NCBI RefSeq assembly: GCF_000069945.1
Contig: NC_010545.1
Coordinates: 992,001-1,056,000, forward strand
DNA: 64,000 nucleotides
From: Corynebacterium urealyticum DSM 7109
GTDB taxonomy: Bacteria > Actinomycetota > Actinomycetes > Mycobacteriales > Mycobacteriaceae
Direction: 5' to 3'
In this document: one piece after another, positions 36,171 through 47,113 of the stretch
Layout: the number at the start of each line of letters is the position of its first letter
How positions within the stretch are numbered: position 1 is the first letter of the stretch
Notes under the pieces: model-generated
Told to the model about the DNA's origin: nothing
Database searches by the model: none
What the model saw: only the letters and a program-made list of their open reading frames with translations
Made by a program: the position numbers and the translations under genes

Positions 36171-38444
36171 ATGAGCTCCAAGAAAAACAATCTCCCTAAG
36201 AACGTCTCCGTTGAGATGGTCGACCCGGATGCAGGGATCTGGGAAGCAACCGCAACCATCGACAACGGGGACTTTGGTTCCCGCACCCTCCGCTTCGAGA
36301 CCGGCCTGCTGGCACGCCAGGCGGACGGGGCCGTCACCGCGTACCTGGACGAGGACACGATCCTGCTGTCCACGACGACGGCCTCCCGTTCCCCGCGCGA
36401 GGGCATCGACTTCTTCCCGCTGACCGTTGACGTCGAGGAGCGCATGTACTCCGCCGGCCGCATCCCGGGCAGCTTCTTCCGCCGCGAGGGTCGCCCGGGT
36501 ACGGACGCTATCCTCGCCGCTCGCCTCATCGACCGCCCGCTGCGTCCGACCTTTGTCAAGGGCCTGCGCAACGAGGTGCAGGTCGTCATCACCGTGATGT
36601 CCATTGACCCGAACGAGATGTACGACGTCCTTGCCATCAACGGCGCGTCCGCATCCACCCAGCTCTCCGGCCTGCCGGTGTCCAGCTCGGTCGGTGGCGT
36701 GCGCATGGCGCTGGTCGTGGATGAGGAGCACCCGGAGGGCCAGTGGGTTGCCTTCCCGACGCGTGAGCAGGTTTCCCAGTCCGTCTTTGAGCTGGTCGTC
36801 GCCGGTCGCGTGACCGAGCCGGCGAAGGGTGGCCGGGGCAAGAAGTCCCAGCCGAACGTCGCTGTCATGATGGTCGAGGCAGGCGCCACCGACAATGTCG
36901 TCGAGCGCATCGCGGAGGGCGCGCCGGCACCGACCGAGGCCGTGGTCGCCGAGGGTATCGAGGCCGCCAAGCCTTTCATCGCCACCCTGTGCGCCGCTCA
37001 GGACGCGCTGCGCGACGCGGTGGACACCGAGTCTCGCGAGTTCGAGCTCTTCCCGCCGTTCGATGAGGATGTTTACTCCGCCGTTGAGGCCGAGTGCGAT
37101 GCGGATGTCGCGCAGATTATGACGATCGCCGATAAGCAGGAGCGCGACGAGTCCCTCGCGGAGAACATGCAGGAGACCGTTGATGCCCTGATCGAGCAGT
37201 TCCCGGAGCGAGAGTCCGAGATCCGTGCGGCTCACAATGACCTGACCCGCACCATCGTGCGCCAGCGCATCTTGGAGGACGGCTTCCGCATCGACGGCCG
37301 CGATCACACCTCGATTCGCGACTTGGGCATCGTGGTGCAGCTGCTGCCGCGTGCCCACGGCTCCGCACTCTTCGAGCGTGGCGAGACCCAGATCCTCGGC
37401 GTGACCACCTTGGACACCCTGAAGATGGAGCAGACCATCGATTCCCTGGGGCCGGAGACCTCCAAGCGCTACATCCACCACTACAACTTCCCGCCGTACT
37501 CCACCGGCGAGACCGGCCGCGTCGGCAGCCCGAAGCGCCGCGAAATCGGCCACGGTGCTCTGGCTGAGCGCGCCCTGACCCCGGTGCTGCCGTCTCGCGA
37601 GGAGTTCCCGTACACCATCCGCCAGGTCTCCGAGGCTCTCGGTTCGAATGGTTCGACCTCCATGGGCTCCGTGTGCGCCTCTACGCTCTCGCTGTACAAC
37701 GCCGGCGTCCCACTGAAGGCGCCAGTGGCGGGTATCGCGATGGGCCTGGTCTCCGGCCTCGTCGATGGCAAGGAGAAGTTCGTCAGCCTCACCGACATCC
37801 TCGGTGCGGAGGACGCCTTCGGTGACATGGACTTCAAGGTCGCCGGCACCTCCGAGTACGTCACCGCCCTGCAGCTGGACACCAAGCTCGACGGCCTGCC
37901 TTCTGAGGTGCTGGCTTCCGCGCTTGGCCAGGCGCGCAGCGCCCGCCTCGAGATCCTGCAGCTGATGGAAGACGCCATCGACGCGCCGGACCAGATGAGC
38001 GAGCTGGCGCCACGCATCACGAAGATCTCCATCCCGCAGAACAAGATTGGTGAGGTCATCGGCCCGAAGGGCAAGACCATCAACCAGATCACCGAGGAGA
38101 CCGGCGCTAACATCTCCATCGAGGACGACGGCACCGTGTTCGTCTCCGCCGTGGGCGGCGAGGCCGCGGAGGCCGCGATCGAGAAGATCAACGCGATCGC
38201 CAACCCGCAGCAGCCGAAGGTCGGGGACCGCTTCCTTGGCACGGTTGTGAAGACCACCGCTTTCGGTGCCTTCATCTCCCTGCTGCCGGGGCGCGACGGT
38301 CTGCTGCACATCTCGAATATCGGCGGCGACCGCCGGATCGAGAAGGTTGAGGACGAGCTCAACGTCGGCGATAAGATCCAGGTCGAGATCGCTGATATCG
38401 ACAACCGGGGCAAGATCTCCCTGGTTCCGGTCGACGAGGACTAA
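36171..38444 (+). CDS. pnp: Polynucleotide phosphorylase (guanosine pentaphosphate synthetase type)
   Basis: 757 residues from ATG 36171; ATG 36147 is in frame and neither has a good ribosome site, but homologues start closer to 36171. Two RNase PH domains ([18 protein letters not shown] and [12 protein letters not shown]), a linking helical domain, KH domain ([18 protein letters not shown]) and S1 domain ([23 protein letters not shown]) are all present. It degrades RNA 3'-5' with phosphate. A terminator follows at 38460. Confidence 0.96.
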   Translation: MSSKKNNLPKNVSVEMVDPDAGIWEATATIDNGDFGSRTLRFETGLLARQADGAVTAYLDEDTILLSTTTASRSPREGIDFFPLTVDVEERMYSAGRIPGSFFRREGRPGTDAILAARLIDRPLRPTFVKGLRNEVQVVITVMSIDPNEMYDVLAINGASASTQLSGLPVSSSVGGVRMALVVDEEHPEGQWVAFPTREQVSQSVFELVVAGRVTEPAKGGRGKKSQPNVAVMMVEAGATDNVVERIAEGAPAPTEAVVAEGIEAAKPFIATLCAAQDALRDAVDTESREFELFPPFDEDVYSAVEAECDADVAQIMTIADKQERDESLAENMQETVDALIEQFPERESEIRAAHNDLTRTIVRQRILEDGFRIDGRDHTSIRDLGIVVQLLPRAHGSALFERGETQILGVTTLDTLKMEQTIDSLGPETSKRYIHHYNFPPYSTGETGRVGSPKRREIGHGALAERALTPVLPSREEFPYTIRQVSEALGSNGSTSMGSVCASTLSLYNAGVPLKAPVAGIAMGLVSGLVDGKEKFVSLTDILGAEDAFGDMDFKVAGTSEYVTALQLDTKLDGLPSEVLASALGQARSARLEILQLMEDAIDAPDQMSELAPRITKISIPQNKIGEVIGPKGKTINQITEETGANISIEDDGTVFVSAVGGEAAEAAIEKINAIANPQQPKVGDRFLGTVVKTTAFGAFISLLPGRDGLLHISNIGGDRRIEKVEDELNVGDKIQVEIADIDNRGKISLVPVDED

Positions 38445-38459
38445 GCGGTTAGGCGCTAG

Positions 38460-38490
38460 AAGCGGGCACCACATCACACGGTGCCCGCTT
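38460..38490 (+). terminator. Terminator after pnp
   Basis: A perfect 11-bp stem (38460-38470 and 38480-38490) with a 9-nt loop, followed by CGTCTTATT. Confidence 0.8.
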
Positions 38491-38544
38491 CGTCTTATTA
38501 GTCTTGATATCAGCAATGCCCGGCCACTGGTCGGGGCTTAATAG

Positions 38545-39330
<786 letters not shown>

Positions 39331-39352
39331 GGGTCGGGCGACGGAGAACGCT

Positions 39353-40117
39353 ATGGCAACACCGGTGGAACTCGACGTCCAGCTCATCGGGCATACCCAA
39401 TTCCACGCACCGGCGGATATCGACTGGGAAACGGATACCGATGGCCCGTCCGCGCTTCTCGAATTCGCTGGGCGCGCGTGCTACGAGACTTGGGATAAAC
39501 CCAACCCGCACACCGCAACGAATGCCGCCTACCTCCGCCACATCATGGACGTGGGCCACCTCGCGGTATTGGAGCACTCCAGCGCCACGATGTACTTGCG
39601 CGGCGTGTCTCGCTCCTGTGCCCACGAGGTCATGCGGCACCGGATGTTCTCCTTCAGCCAGCTTTCCCAGCGCTACGTCCCGGATGACGAGGCACGGGTC
39701 ATTGTGCCGCGCAGCGTGCAGGATAACCCTGACCTGGAGAAGCTCTTTCTCCAGGCGGCAGACGTCGCGCACGGCGCCTACACCGAAATCCTGGATAGCC
39801 TCAACGAGGAGCTCGATGAGGGAGCAAGCGCGAGGGTGAACGCTGCGCTTCGGGCCAAGCAAGCCCGGCAAGCGGCACGCGCTGTCCTGCCGAACGCGGC
39901 GGAGACCCGGTTCGTCATGTCCGGCAACTTCCGCAGCTGGCGACATTTCATCGCCATGCGGGCGACCGAGCACGCCGACCCGGAGATTCGCCGGGTGGCG
40001 ATTGCATGCCTCGTTGAGCTCCAGTCGATCGCCCCGGAGGTGTTCGAGGACTTCTCGATCACCGAGCTGCGGGATAAGACCCAGATCGCGACAAGCCCCT
40101 ACGTGAGCGATATCTAG
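39353..40117 (+). CDS. thyX: Flavin-dependent thymidylate synthase
   Basis: 254 residues from ATG 39353 with CGGAG upstream. The ThyX signature RHRxxSxxxxSxR is present as RHRMFSFSQLSQR, along with the FAD- and dUMP-binding residues near LRHIMDVGHLAVLEHSSATMYLRGVSR. It makes dTMP from dUMP using FAD and methylene-tetrahydrofolate, without ThyA. Placement between dapB and dapA is conserved in corynebacteria and mycobacteria. An open frame upstream overlaps dapB and is not used. Confidence 0.96.
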   Translation: MATPVELDVQLIGHTQFHAPADIDWETDTDGPSALLEFAGRACYETWDKPNPHTATNAAYLRHIMDVGHLAVLEHSSATMYLRGVSRSCAHEVMRHRMFSFSQLSQRYVPDDEARVIVPRSVQDNPDLEKLFLQAADVAHGAYTEILDSLNEELDEGASARVNAALRAKQARQAARAVLPNAAETRFVMSGNFRSWRHFIAMRATEHADPEIRRVAIACLVELQSIAPEVFEDFSITELRDKTQIATSPYVSDI

Positions 40118-40153
40118 TTCGCGGCGCTGGAGTCGTCGGAAACAGGGGAATGC

Positions 40154-40179
40154 GCTCCCCGAAACGGGACACGGGGAGC
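40154..40179 (+). terminator. Hairpin between thyX and dapA
   Basis: GCTCCCCG (40154-40161) pairs with CGGGGAGC (40172-40179) around a 10-nt loop. No T-run; an AT-rich stretch and the dapA start follow. Confidence 0.5.
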
Positions 40180-40224
40180 AGTAAATAACCACAAACCTGG
40201 TGAAGAAAGGTAATCTTTACACCT

Positions 40225-41127
40225 ATGAGTACAGGTAATGCAGCAATTCGTGGTGCTGAACACTTCGGAACGGTCTCTGTGGCAATGGTGACGCCATTCC
40301 ACAAGGACGGGACTATCGACCTGAAGGCGGGCGTCGAGCTCGCCGGTTACCTGGTTGATAAAGGCTGCGATTCTCTCGTTCTCGCTGGTACGACCGGAGA
40401 ATCTCCAACCACGACCAACGAGGAGAAGATCAACCTACTCAAGGCAGTTCGCGCTGAACTCGGCGATAGCGTCAAGCTGATCGCTGGCACCGGCACGAAC
40501 AACACCGCGAGCACCATCGAACTCTCCCGGCTGTCGCAGGACGCCGGCGCAGATTCGCTGCTCGTCGTCACCCCGTACTACTCTCGACCGAGCCAGGAGG
40601 GGCTGTTTCAGCACTTCACTGCGGTTGCGGACAGCGTCGACCTCCCGATTTGCCTCTACGACATTCCGTCCCGGTCGGTCGTCCCCATCGAACTGGACAC
40701 CATCCAGCGGTTGTCGGAGCACGAGAACATTCAGGCAGTCAAGGATGCCAAGGGCAAGCTTCCGGAGGCACTGCAGTTGCTGCAGAACACGGATCTGGCC
40801 TGGTACTCCGGCGATGACCCGCTGAACCTGCCGTTCCTTTCGGTCGGTGCGACGGGTTTCATTTCCGTGATCGGGCACCTGGCTGCGGACAGGCTGCGCG
40901 CCCTGCGCGACGCCTATGACCAGGGCGACCTGGCAGGCGCTCAGCAGATCGCGGCGAGCCTGGCCCCGCTGGAGCGGGCCCAGGGAAGGCTCGGGGGAGT
41001 GACGATGGTGAAGGCGGCACTGAAGCTGCGTGGCAAGGACGTTGGTGCGCCGCGCCTACCAATTTTGGAAGTAGACCCAGCCGAACTTGATCAGCTGGAA
41101 CAAGACCTGCAGGATGCAGGGGTTTAA
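40225..41127 (+). CDS. dapA: 4-hydroxy-tetrahydrodipicolinate synthase
   Basis: 300 residues. A TIM-barrel aldolase with [36 protein letters not shown] and the Schiff-base Lys in [14 protein letters not shown]. It condenses pyruvate with aspartate semialdehyde, the branch to lysine and diaminopimelate. A TAATCT hexamer ends 8 nt before ATG 40225, and GAAAGG lies 16 bases upstream, so the message may be leaderless. rnj starts 9 bases after the stop. Confidence 0.97.
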   Translation: MSTGNAAIRGAEHFGTVSVAMVTPFHKDGTIDLKAGVELAGYLVDKGCDSLVLAGTTGESPTTTNEEKINLLKAVRAELGDSVKLIAGTGTNNTASTIELSRLSQDAGADSLLVVTPYYSRPSQEGLFQHFTAVADSVDLPICLYDIPSRSVVPIELDTIQRLSEHENIQAVKDAKGKLPEALQLLQNTDLAWYSGDDPLNLPFLSVGATGFISVIGHLAADRLRALRDAYDQGDLAGAQQIAASLAPLERAQGRLGGVTMVKAALKLRGKDVGAPRLPILEVDPAELDQLEQDLQDAGV

Positions 41128-41136
41128 AAGGATAAT

Positions 41137-43359
41137 ATGACTGAAAATCGTTCTCGGGGACGCAAGGTAACCCGAAAGGCGGCTCCGCCGAGCGCGGAAA
41201 CTGCTGCACAATCCAATGCGGGGAACGCGAGCGCTGAGCAGCAGCGCGAGCGTGCCGACAAGGCCCGCGTGAGCAACGCAGAGGCCGCGACCGTTTTCAA
41301 CGACGGTGGCCAGCAGGCGACCCAGAATTCCGGTGCCGGTGAGGGCTCCGACAAGGGTGGCCAGCGCTCCGGCGGCGACAGCAATGGCGATAATAACGGC
41401 GGTAACGGCGGGGGCCGTTCCCGCAACCGCCGCTCCCGTGGCCGTGGCCGCTCGAAGGGCTCCAACAACAGCGATAAGCAGGGCGGCGATAACCGCGGTG
41501 GCCAGAACAACTCCGGTCGCGGCGGAAACAAGTCCAAGTCCGGCGACCGTAACGGTAACAACAACCGCCGTGGTCGCGGCGGGGACCGTCGTCGCGGTGC
41601 ACTGCAGGCCATGCAGGGCGCTGACCTGACGAAGCGCCTCCCGGAGCCACCGGCCCTGCCCAAGGGTGGGCTGCGCATCGTGGCTCTCGGTGGTATCTCC
41701 GAAATCGGCCGCAACATGACCGTCTTCGAGTACGACGGCCGCCTGCTGCTGATCGACTGTGGCGTGCTCTTCCCATCCAGCGGTGAGCCGGGCGTGGACC
41801 TGATCCTGCCGGACTTCTCCTACCTGGACGATAAGTGGGATCGCGTCGAGGCCCTTGTGATCACCCACGGTCACGAGGACCACATCGGTGCGATCCCGTG
41901 GCTGCTGAAGCAGCGCGCGGACATCCCGATCGTCGCCTCCCGCTTCACCGCGGCGCTCATCCAGGCTAAGACCCAGGAGCACCGTCAGCGCCCGAAGATC
42001 GTCGAGGTTAACGACCAGTCTCACGTGAATTACGGTCCGTTTGACCTTCGGTTCTGGAACGTCAACCACTCCATCCCGGACTGCCTTGGCATTGCGCTGA
42101 AGACCCCGGCCGGCCTGGTGATCCACACTGGCGACATCAAGCTCGACCAGACCCCGATCGACGACCGCCCGACGGACCTGCCGGCGCTGTCGCGCTTCGG
42201 TGATGAGGGTGTGGACCTCATGCTCTGTGACTCCACCAATGCCGCAACCCCGGGCTTCTCCGGTTCTGAAGCGGACGTCGCCCCGACGCTGACCCGCCTG
42301 ATCTGCGATGCGAAGCAGCGCGTGATTTTGGCATCCTTCGCCTCCAACGTGGCTCGCATCCAGTCCGCCGTGAACGCGGCGGTGGCGGCGAACCGCAAGG
42401 TGGCCTTCACCGGTCGCTCGATGATTCGCAACATGGAGATCGCAGAGCGCATGGGGTACCTGAATGCCCCGCGCGGCACCATCGTCTCCATGGACGAGGC
42501 CTCCCGCATGGCTCCGCACAAGGTAGTTCTCATCACCACCGGTACCCAGGGTGAGCCGATGGCTGCGCTGTCGCGCATGGCACGCCGGGAGCACCGCCAG
42601 ATCACCGTCCGCAACGGCGACCTGATCATTCTCTCTTCCTCCCTCGTTCCGGGTAACGAGGAGGCAGTGTTCGGCGTGATCAACATGCTGTCGCAGATCG
42701 GTGCGACGGTGGTCACCAGCCGCGACGCCAATGTCCACACCTCTGGTCACGGTCTGGCAGGAGAGCTGCTGTTCCTTTACAACGCCGCGCGTCCGCGCAA
42801 CGCGATGCCGGTGCACGGCGAGTGGCGCCACCTGCGCGCCAACCGCGATCTGGCTATCTCCACCGGCGTGGACCCGAAGAACGTCCCGCTCGCCCAGAAC
42901 GGCGTGGTCGTGGACCTGCACAATGGACACGCGAAGGTCGTGGGTCAGATCACCGTGGGCAACCTGTACGTCGACGGAACCCGCATGGGCGACGTGGACG
43001 CGGATACTCTCGAGGACCGCACCGCGATGGCCGAGGGCGGCCTCATCGCCGTGTCTGTTGTCATCGATAACCGCACCGGCCGTCCGCTGGAGGCTCCGCA
43101 CATCCAGGCCAAGGGCTTCTCTGGGGATGCCAAGGACCTGCTCAAGGAGCTCGGCGAGATCGCTGACGACGTGATGATGGACCTGGCTGGCGAAGGGGAG
43201 AATAACCCCTACCGCATGGCACAAACCCTGCGTCGCCGTCTCGCCCGCCACGTCTCCGATAAGTGGAACCGCAAGCCGCTGATCGTTCCGACCGTGGTTC
43301 CGATGACCAGCGAGATCGTTGAGGAGCTGGAGGACGCACCGTCCGTGCCTGCTCAGTAA
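41137..43359 (+). CDS. rnj: Ribonuclease J
   Basis: 740 residues. After a disordered Asn/Gly/Arg/Ser-rich N-terminal tail of about 165 residues comes a metallo-beta-lactamase/beta-CASP nuclease: H244-x-H246-x-D248-H249 in THGHEDHIGAIPW, VIHTGDIKLD, DSTNA and FTGRSM. The C-terminal domain completes the fold. It cuts RNA both as endonuclease and 5'-3' exonuclease. The RG/NG-rich tail is likely RNA-binding and is much longer than in Bacillus RNase J. dapA is 9 bases upstream, as in other Actinobacteria. Confidence 0.96.
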   Translation: MTENRSRGRKVTRKAAPPSAETAAQSNAGNASAEQQRERADKARVSNAEAATVFNDGGQQATQNSGAGEGSDKGGQRSGGDSNGDNNGGNGGGRSRNRRSRGRGRSKGSNNSDKQGGDNRGGQNNSGRGGNKSKSGDRNGNNNRRGRGGDRRRGALQAMQGADLTKRLPEPPALPKGGLRIVALGGISEIGRNMTVFEYDGRLLLIDCGVLFPSSGEPGVDLILPDFSYLDDKWDRVEALVITHGHEDHIGAIPWLLKQRADIPIVASRFTAALIQAKTQEHRQRPKIVEVNDQSHVNYGPFDLRFWNVNHSIPDCLGIALKTPAGLVIHTGDIKLDQTPIDDRPTDLPALSRFGDEGVDLMLCDSTNAATPGFSGSEADVAPTLTRLICDAKQRVILASFASNVARIQSAVNAAVAANRKVAFTGRSMIRNMEIAERMGYLNAPRGTIVSMDEASRMAPHKVVLITTGTQGEPMAALSRMARREHRQITVRNGDLIILSSSLVPGNEEAVFGVINMLSQIGATVVTSRDANVHTSGHGLAGELLFLYNAARPRNAMPVHGEWRHLRANRDLAISTGVDPKNVPLAQNGVVVDLHNGHAKVVGQITVGNLYVDGTRMGDVDADTLEDRTAMAEGGLIAVSVVIDNRTGRPLEAPHIQAKGFSGDAKDLLKELGEIADDVMMDLAGEGENNPYRMAQTLRRRLARHVSDKWNRKPLIVPTVVPMTSEIVEELEDAPSVPAQ

Positions 43360-43374
43360 CGACTGAACTGGTTG

Positions 43375-43430
43375 ACCGGGCCGGGGCTCGCCGTGACACA
43401 CACGGTGCCCCACGGCCCGGTCTTTCTTTC
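43375..43430 (+). terminator. Terminator after rnj
   Basis: A long GC stem (43375-43387 with 43407-43421, two-base bulge) has an inner CCGTG/CACGG hairpin and is followed by TCTTTCTTTC. Confidence 0.85.
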
Positions 43431-43570
43431 GTCCCCGTCTTTTTGCCGTCCCACGGGGCAGTGGGGGAGGGAAGTTCCGTGCCCGGATAACTGGGATTCT
43501 CGCCAGGAAACCCAATGCGAGGCGTGTTGAAAGTGTTAAACATGTGACTACTGGGACTAATATGGCGGAC

Positions 43571-46500
43571 ATGTCTGTCAGAAACCGTCCCGGCACGTCG
43601 CCCTCCCGCAACCGCTCCCGGCGCTCTCCGTCTCGCCCCGGTCAGCGGGATTCTCGCCCAGCTGCGAGGCGCCGTGCCCCACGCATGGGGATCGACGAGG
43701 ACCTCTCCGTCGACCCCGGTGCACCGACGGCCAAGACCGCGCGGTCGGGCGCCGGGGCCTCTGACATGGAGTTTGGTAGGACTGGCAGCGCCTACTGCGC
43801 CGTTGGCGGAAGCATCAAAACGATCGCGGATTCAGTCGCCAGCGGTATCGGTGGCGCGCTCCGGCGCCCCCGAAATGAGAATGAGGATGACGGCGCAGCC
43901 GAGACTACCTCGCACCGACCACAAACCCGCACATCGAAGAAGAAAGTAGAAGGTTTGGCCTCTCAGCAGCACGAAGACGGCACTCAGCCGCGGCGTCCCC
44001 GACGCTCGAAGTCGGCGGCGAAGGAGGTAGCGCCGGTCGAAGACACGCAGCTCGACGATGAGGGGAGCTTCTCGGATGGTCCGCGCCAGATCGGCGGTGG
44101 CTTCGACGGTCCGGCTCTCATCAGCGCCGGCGTTGCGGTAGTGCTCGGCGCTACGCTGTGGTTCAACGTTGCCGGGGCGGTCGGAAAGGCCATTGCCTAC
44201 GCTCTGACCTGGGCAATCGGTGTCGGGGCTTATATTGTTCCTCTCGCGCTACTGGGGCTGGCTTGGATCCTCATGTTCGGAATCCGCACCACGCAGAGCT
44301 CCGACCTGCGCCGCGGCGTGGGGGTGGGGCTTGTCGCCGGTTCCCTGTTGGGGATCATCCATATTTTCGCTGGTTTGCCGACCAGCACCGCGGACAAGGC
44401 CGGAGCCGGCGGTATCGTCGGCCAGTTCATCGGCACGCCGATGTCCGTGGGCTTCAGCAACTATGTTGCCGTTCCCCTGTTGTTCCTCATCATGATTTAC
44501 GGTGCCCTGCAGCTCACCGGTCGCACGGTCGCCGACTTCTTCGCCGGCTCCGTGTCCTGGCTGGGACTCGACGGGGCGTTCGATACGCTGCGCGAACGCT
44601 TCTCCCGGGATTCGGAAGAGGACTACGACGACGATCCCTACGGTGAAATCGATCAGCGACTCGATGAGGCTGTGGACCAGGACGATTACCTGCTGCCGGC
44701 CCGTACCCGGAAGACCTCCCCGATGGCCAACTACCCGGTGGAGGAGGAGCCTGCGCGGCCTGCCCGTCGTGCCCGTCGCCGCAATGCCCCGGCTCCACGA
44801 GCAGCCGCGCCACGGCAGCCGGAGCCACGTGCCGTCGACGACGTCGATGAGCCGCTCCCGCTTGTCTCCGATACCGATGAGACCGCGGTGCTCGACGTGG
44901 CCACTAGTCCGGAACAATCGACGCCGAGCCGCCAGGCTGCACGGACCCAGCAGCGCTCCGCGATCCCCACGCCGCGTGAGGATTCCCCGCAGGCTGAGCC
45001 TGCTACCCGACGGGACCGGGCAGAAGAGCCCGCTACCCGGCGACAGGCCGAGGAGCGCGCCGCAGGAGACAAGGCTGTCAACCAGACCCGCGAGGCCATG
45101 CGCCAGGCTATCGTCGCTCGCTCCGGCATCGATGCTGCCGCACTCGCCGCTGACAAGGCCGAAGGGCAGAACGAGAACGGGGACGCCACTGCGTCGGGGG
45201 CGTCTTCGTCCCCAGCCACGCAGCATGGAGCGGAAGGCCGCTACGTCCTGCCGTCCACCGAACTGCTGATCCCGGGCGAGCCGGCGAAGGAGCGCAGCGA
45301 CGCCAACGACCGGATGATCGACGCGATCACGGAGGTCTTCGAGGAATTCAACGTCGACGCCCACGTCACCGGTTTCCAGCGAGGCCCGACGGTCACCCGC
45401 TACGAGATCGAGCTCGGCCCCGGCGTGAAGGTCTCTAAGATTACGAATCTGCAGTCCAACCTCGCCTACGCGGTGGCCACGGATAACGTCCGGCTGCTGA
45501 CCCCGATCCCGGGCAAGTCCGCCGTCGGCATCGAGGTGCCGAACTCCGACCGCGAGATGGTTCGCCTCGGCGACGTGCTGGGCTCCGCGGACGTCGTGGC
45601 GAACCAGGACCCGATGCTCATCGGCCTCGGCAAGAACATCGAGGGCGACTTCGTGGGGCACTCCTTGCAGAAGATGCCACACCTGCTGGTTGCCGGTTCC
45701 ACCGGCTCCGGTAAGTCCGCGTTCGTGAACTCTATGCTGGTCTCCCTGCTCACCCGCGCCACACCAGAGGACGTCCGCCTCATTCTCATCGACCCGAAGA
45801 TGGTGGAGCTGACGCCATACGAGGGCATCCCGCACCTCATCACTCCGATCATCACCCAGCCGAAGAAGGCAGCCGCCGCGCTGACCTGGCTGGTGGAGGA
45901 GATGGAGCAGCGGTACATGGACATGAAGGCCACCCGCGTGCGTCACATCAAGGACTTCAACCGCAAGGTCAAGTCCGGGGAGATCACCACCCCGCTGGGC
46001 TCGGAGCGCGAATACCGCCCGTACCCGTACATCGTCTGTGTGGTTGACGAGCTCGCGGACCTCATGATGACCGCCCCGCGCGAGATCGAGGACGCCATCG
46101 TCCGCATCACCCAGAAGGCGCGAGCCGCCGGTATCCACCTGGTCCTGGCGACCCAACGCCCGTCCGTGGACGTCGTCACGGGTCTGATCAAGACGAACGT
46201 GCCGTCCCGACTGGCCTTCGCGACGAGCTCCCTGACCGACTCCCGCGTGATCCTCGATCAGGCAGGCGCCGAGAAGCTCATCGGCATGGGCGACGGGCTG
46301 TTCATCCCTCAGGGTGCTCCTCGTCCGATTCGCATGCAGGGAGCCTTCGTCACCGACGAGGAGATCTTCGACGTCGTCGAGGCCGCCAAGGCGCAGGCAG
46401 AGCCGGACTACACCGAGGGAGTCACCGAGGATAAGTCCGCCGAAGCGAAGAAGAACATCGACGCCGACATCGGCGACGACCTCGAGGACCTCATCCAGGC

Positions 46501-46870
46501 AGTCGAGCTGGTCGTGACGTCTCAGTTCGGCTCGACGTCCATGTTGCAGCGTAAGCTCCGCATCGGTTTCGCCAAGGCCGGCCGACTGATGGATCTCATG
46601 GAGACCCGCGGAGTTGTGGGCCCCTCCGAGGGATCCAAGGCCCGCGAGGTGCTGGTCAAGCCGGAGGAACTCGACACCATCATCTGGATGATCAAGGGCG
46701 CCGATCCGGAAGACGCCCCGAAGGAGATCGTCGAGGAGGACAAGGGCCTCGAAGATTCCGATGACTCGGGACCGGCGGCTTCGTCCACCATCGACTCGGC
46801 CGACGACGGTGGCGACGAAGACACCCAGACGCGCGTTATTCCCGCCAACCCGCCCTCGGGGGCCTTCTAA
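43571..46870 (+). CDS. ftsK: DNA translocase FtsK/SpoIIIE
   Basis: About 1099 residues. A basic Arg/Ser-rich N-terminus (1-170) is followed by four membrane helices (about 190-330), a long Pro/Arg/Ala linker (about 345-560), and the motor: Walker A GSTGSGKS (709-716), Walker [11 protein letters not shown], and a C-terminal winged-helix gamma domain ([22 protein letters not shown]). It moves chromosome ends through the division septum. ATG 43571 is chosen because TAATAT ends 7 nt before it; GTG 43544 and ATG 43562 are in frame upstream. The acidic tail after gamma is extra. Confidence 0.94.
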   Translation: MSVRNRPGTSPSRNRSRRSPSRPGQRDSRPAARRRAPRMGIDEDLSVDPGAPTAKTARSGAGASDMEFGRTGSAYCAVGGSIKTIADSVASGIGGALRRPRNENEDDGAAETTSHRPQTRTSKKKVEGLASQQHEDGTQPRRPRRSKSAAKEVAPVEDTQLDDEGSFSDGPRQIGGGFDGPALISAGVAVVLGATLWFNVAGAVGKAIAYALTWAIGVGAYIVPLALLGLAWILMFGIRTTQSSDLRRGVGVGLVAGSLLGIIHIFAGLPTSTADKAGAGGIVGQFIGTPMSVGFSNYVAVPLLFLIMIYGALQLTGRTVADFFAGSVSWLGLDGAFDTLRERFSRDSEEDYDDDPYGEIDQRLDEAVDQDDYLLPARTRKTSPMANYPVEEEPARPARRARRRNAPAPRAAAPRQPEPRAVDDVDEPLPLVSDTDETAVLDVATSPEQSTPSRQAARTQQRSAIPTPREDSPQAEPATRRDRAEEPATRRQAEERAAGDKAVNQTREAMRQAIVARSGIDAAALAADKAEGQNENGDATASGASSSPATQHGAEGRYVLPSTELLIPGEPAKERSDANDRMIDAITEVFEEFNVDAHVTGFQRGPTVTRYEIELGPGVKVSKITNLQSNLAYAVATDNVRLLTPIPGKSAVGIEVPNSDREMVRLGDVLGSADVVANQDPMLIGLGKNIEGDFVGHSLQKMPHLLVAGSTGSGKSAFVNSMLVSLLTRATPEDVRLILIDPKMVELTPYEGIPHLITPIITQPKKAAAALTWLVEEMEQRYMDMKATRVRHIKDFNRKVKSGEITTPLGSEREYRPYPYIVCVVDELADLMMTAPREIEDAIVRITQKARAAGIHLVLATQRPSVDVVTGLIKTNVPSRLAFATSSLTDSRVILDQAGAEKLIGMGDGLFIPQGAPRPIRMQGAFVTDEEIFDVVEAAKAQAEPDYTEGVTEDKSAEAKKNIDADIGDDLEDLIQAVELVVTSQFGSTSMLQRKLRIGFAKAGRLMDLMETRGVVGPSEGSKAREVLVKPEELDTIIWMIKGADPEDAPKEIVEEDKGLEDSDDSGPAASSTIDSADDGGDEDTQTRVIPANPPSGAF

Positions 46871-46927
46871 GACCTGCACTCGCGGTGGCCTGAGCTGGGG
46901 TTTCCGTCCCCGGTCTGGTCGCTGGTG

Positions 46928-47113
46928 TAGCATTACACTTGATGGAGGGGAGTACCCCATTCCACGGAGTCGGTCGTCAACACGGCGGAGCGGCGGCGAG
47001 CAGGGGATCAACCCTGCCGGCGCGGAACTCACCCGGCCACTCCGGTCAGGCTCGTTAAGCCTGGCGGGGGAGACCTCCGGTCATTGAACACGCTTTAAGG
47101 GCCGGAGGGACCA
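46928..47113 (+). ncRNA. yybP-ykoY manganese riboswitch upstream of terC
   Basis: A TAGCAT -10 (46928-46933) predicts a start near 46940. P1 is TGATGGAGG (46940-46948) with CCTCCGGTCA (47074-47083). The conserved loop elements GGGGAGTA (46947-46954) and GGGGGAGA (47066-47073) are both present. CCTCCGG (47074-47080) can instead pair with CCGGAGG (47102-47108), which holds the terC ribosome site. Mn binding that keeps P1 closed should free it. Confidence 0.9.

Noticed and set aside
36063..38516. Long antisense open frame opposite pnp, with similar ones opposite rnj and ftsK
   Set aside because: No recognisable domains and no ribosome sites; the sense genes are conserved full length.
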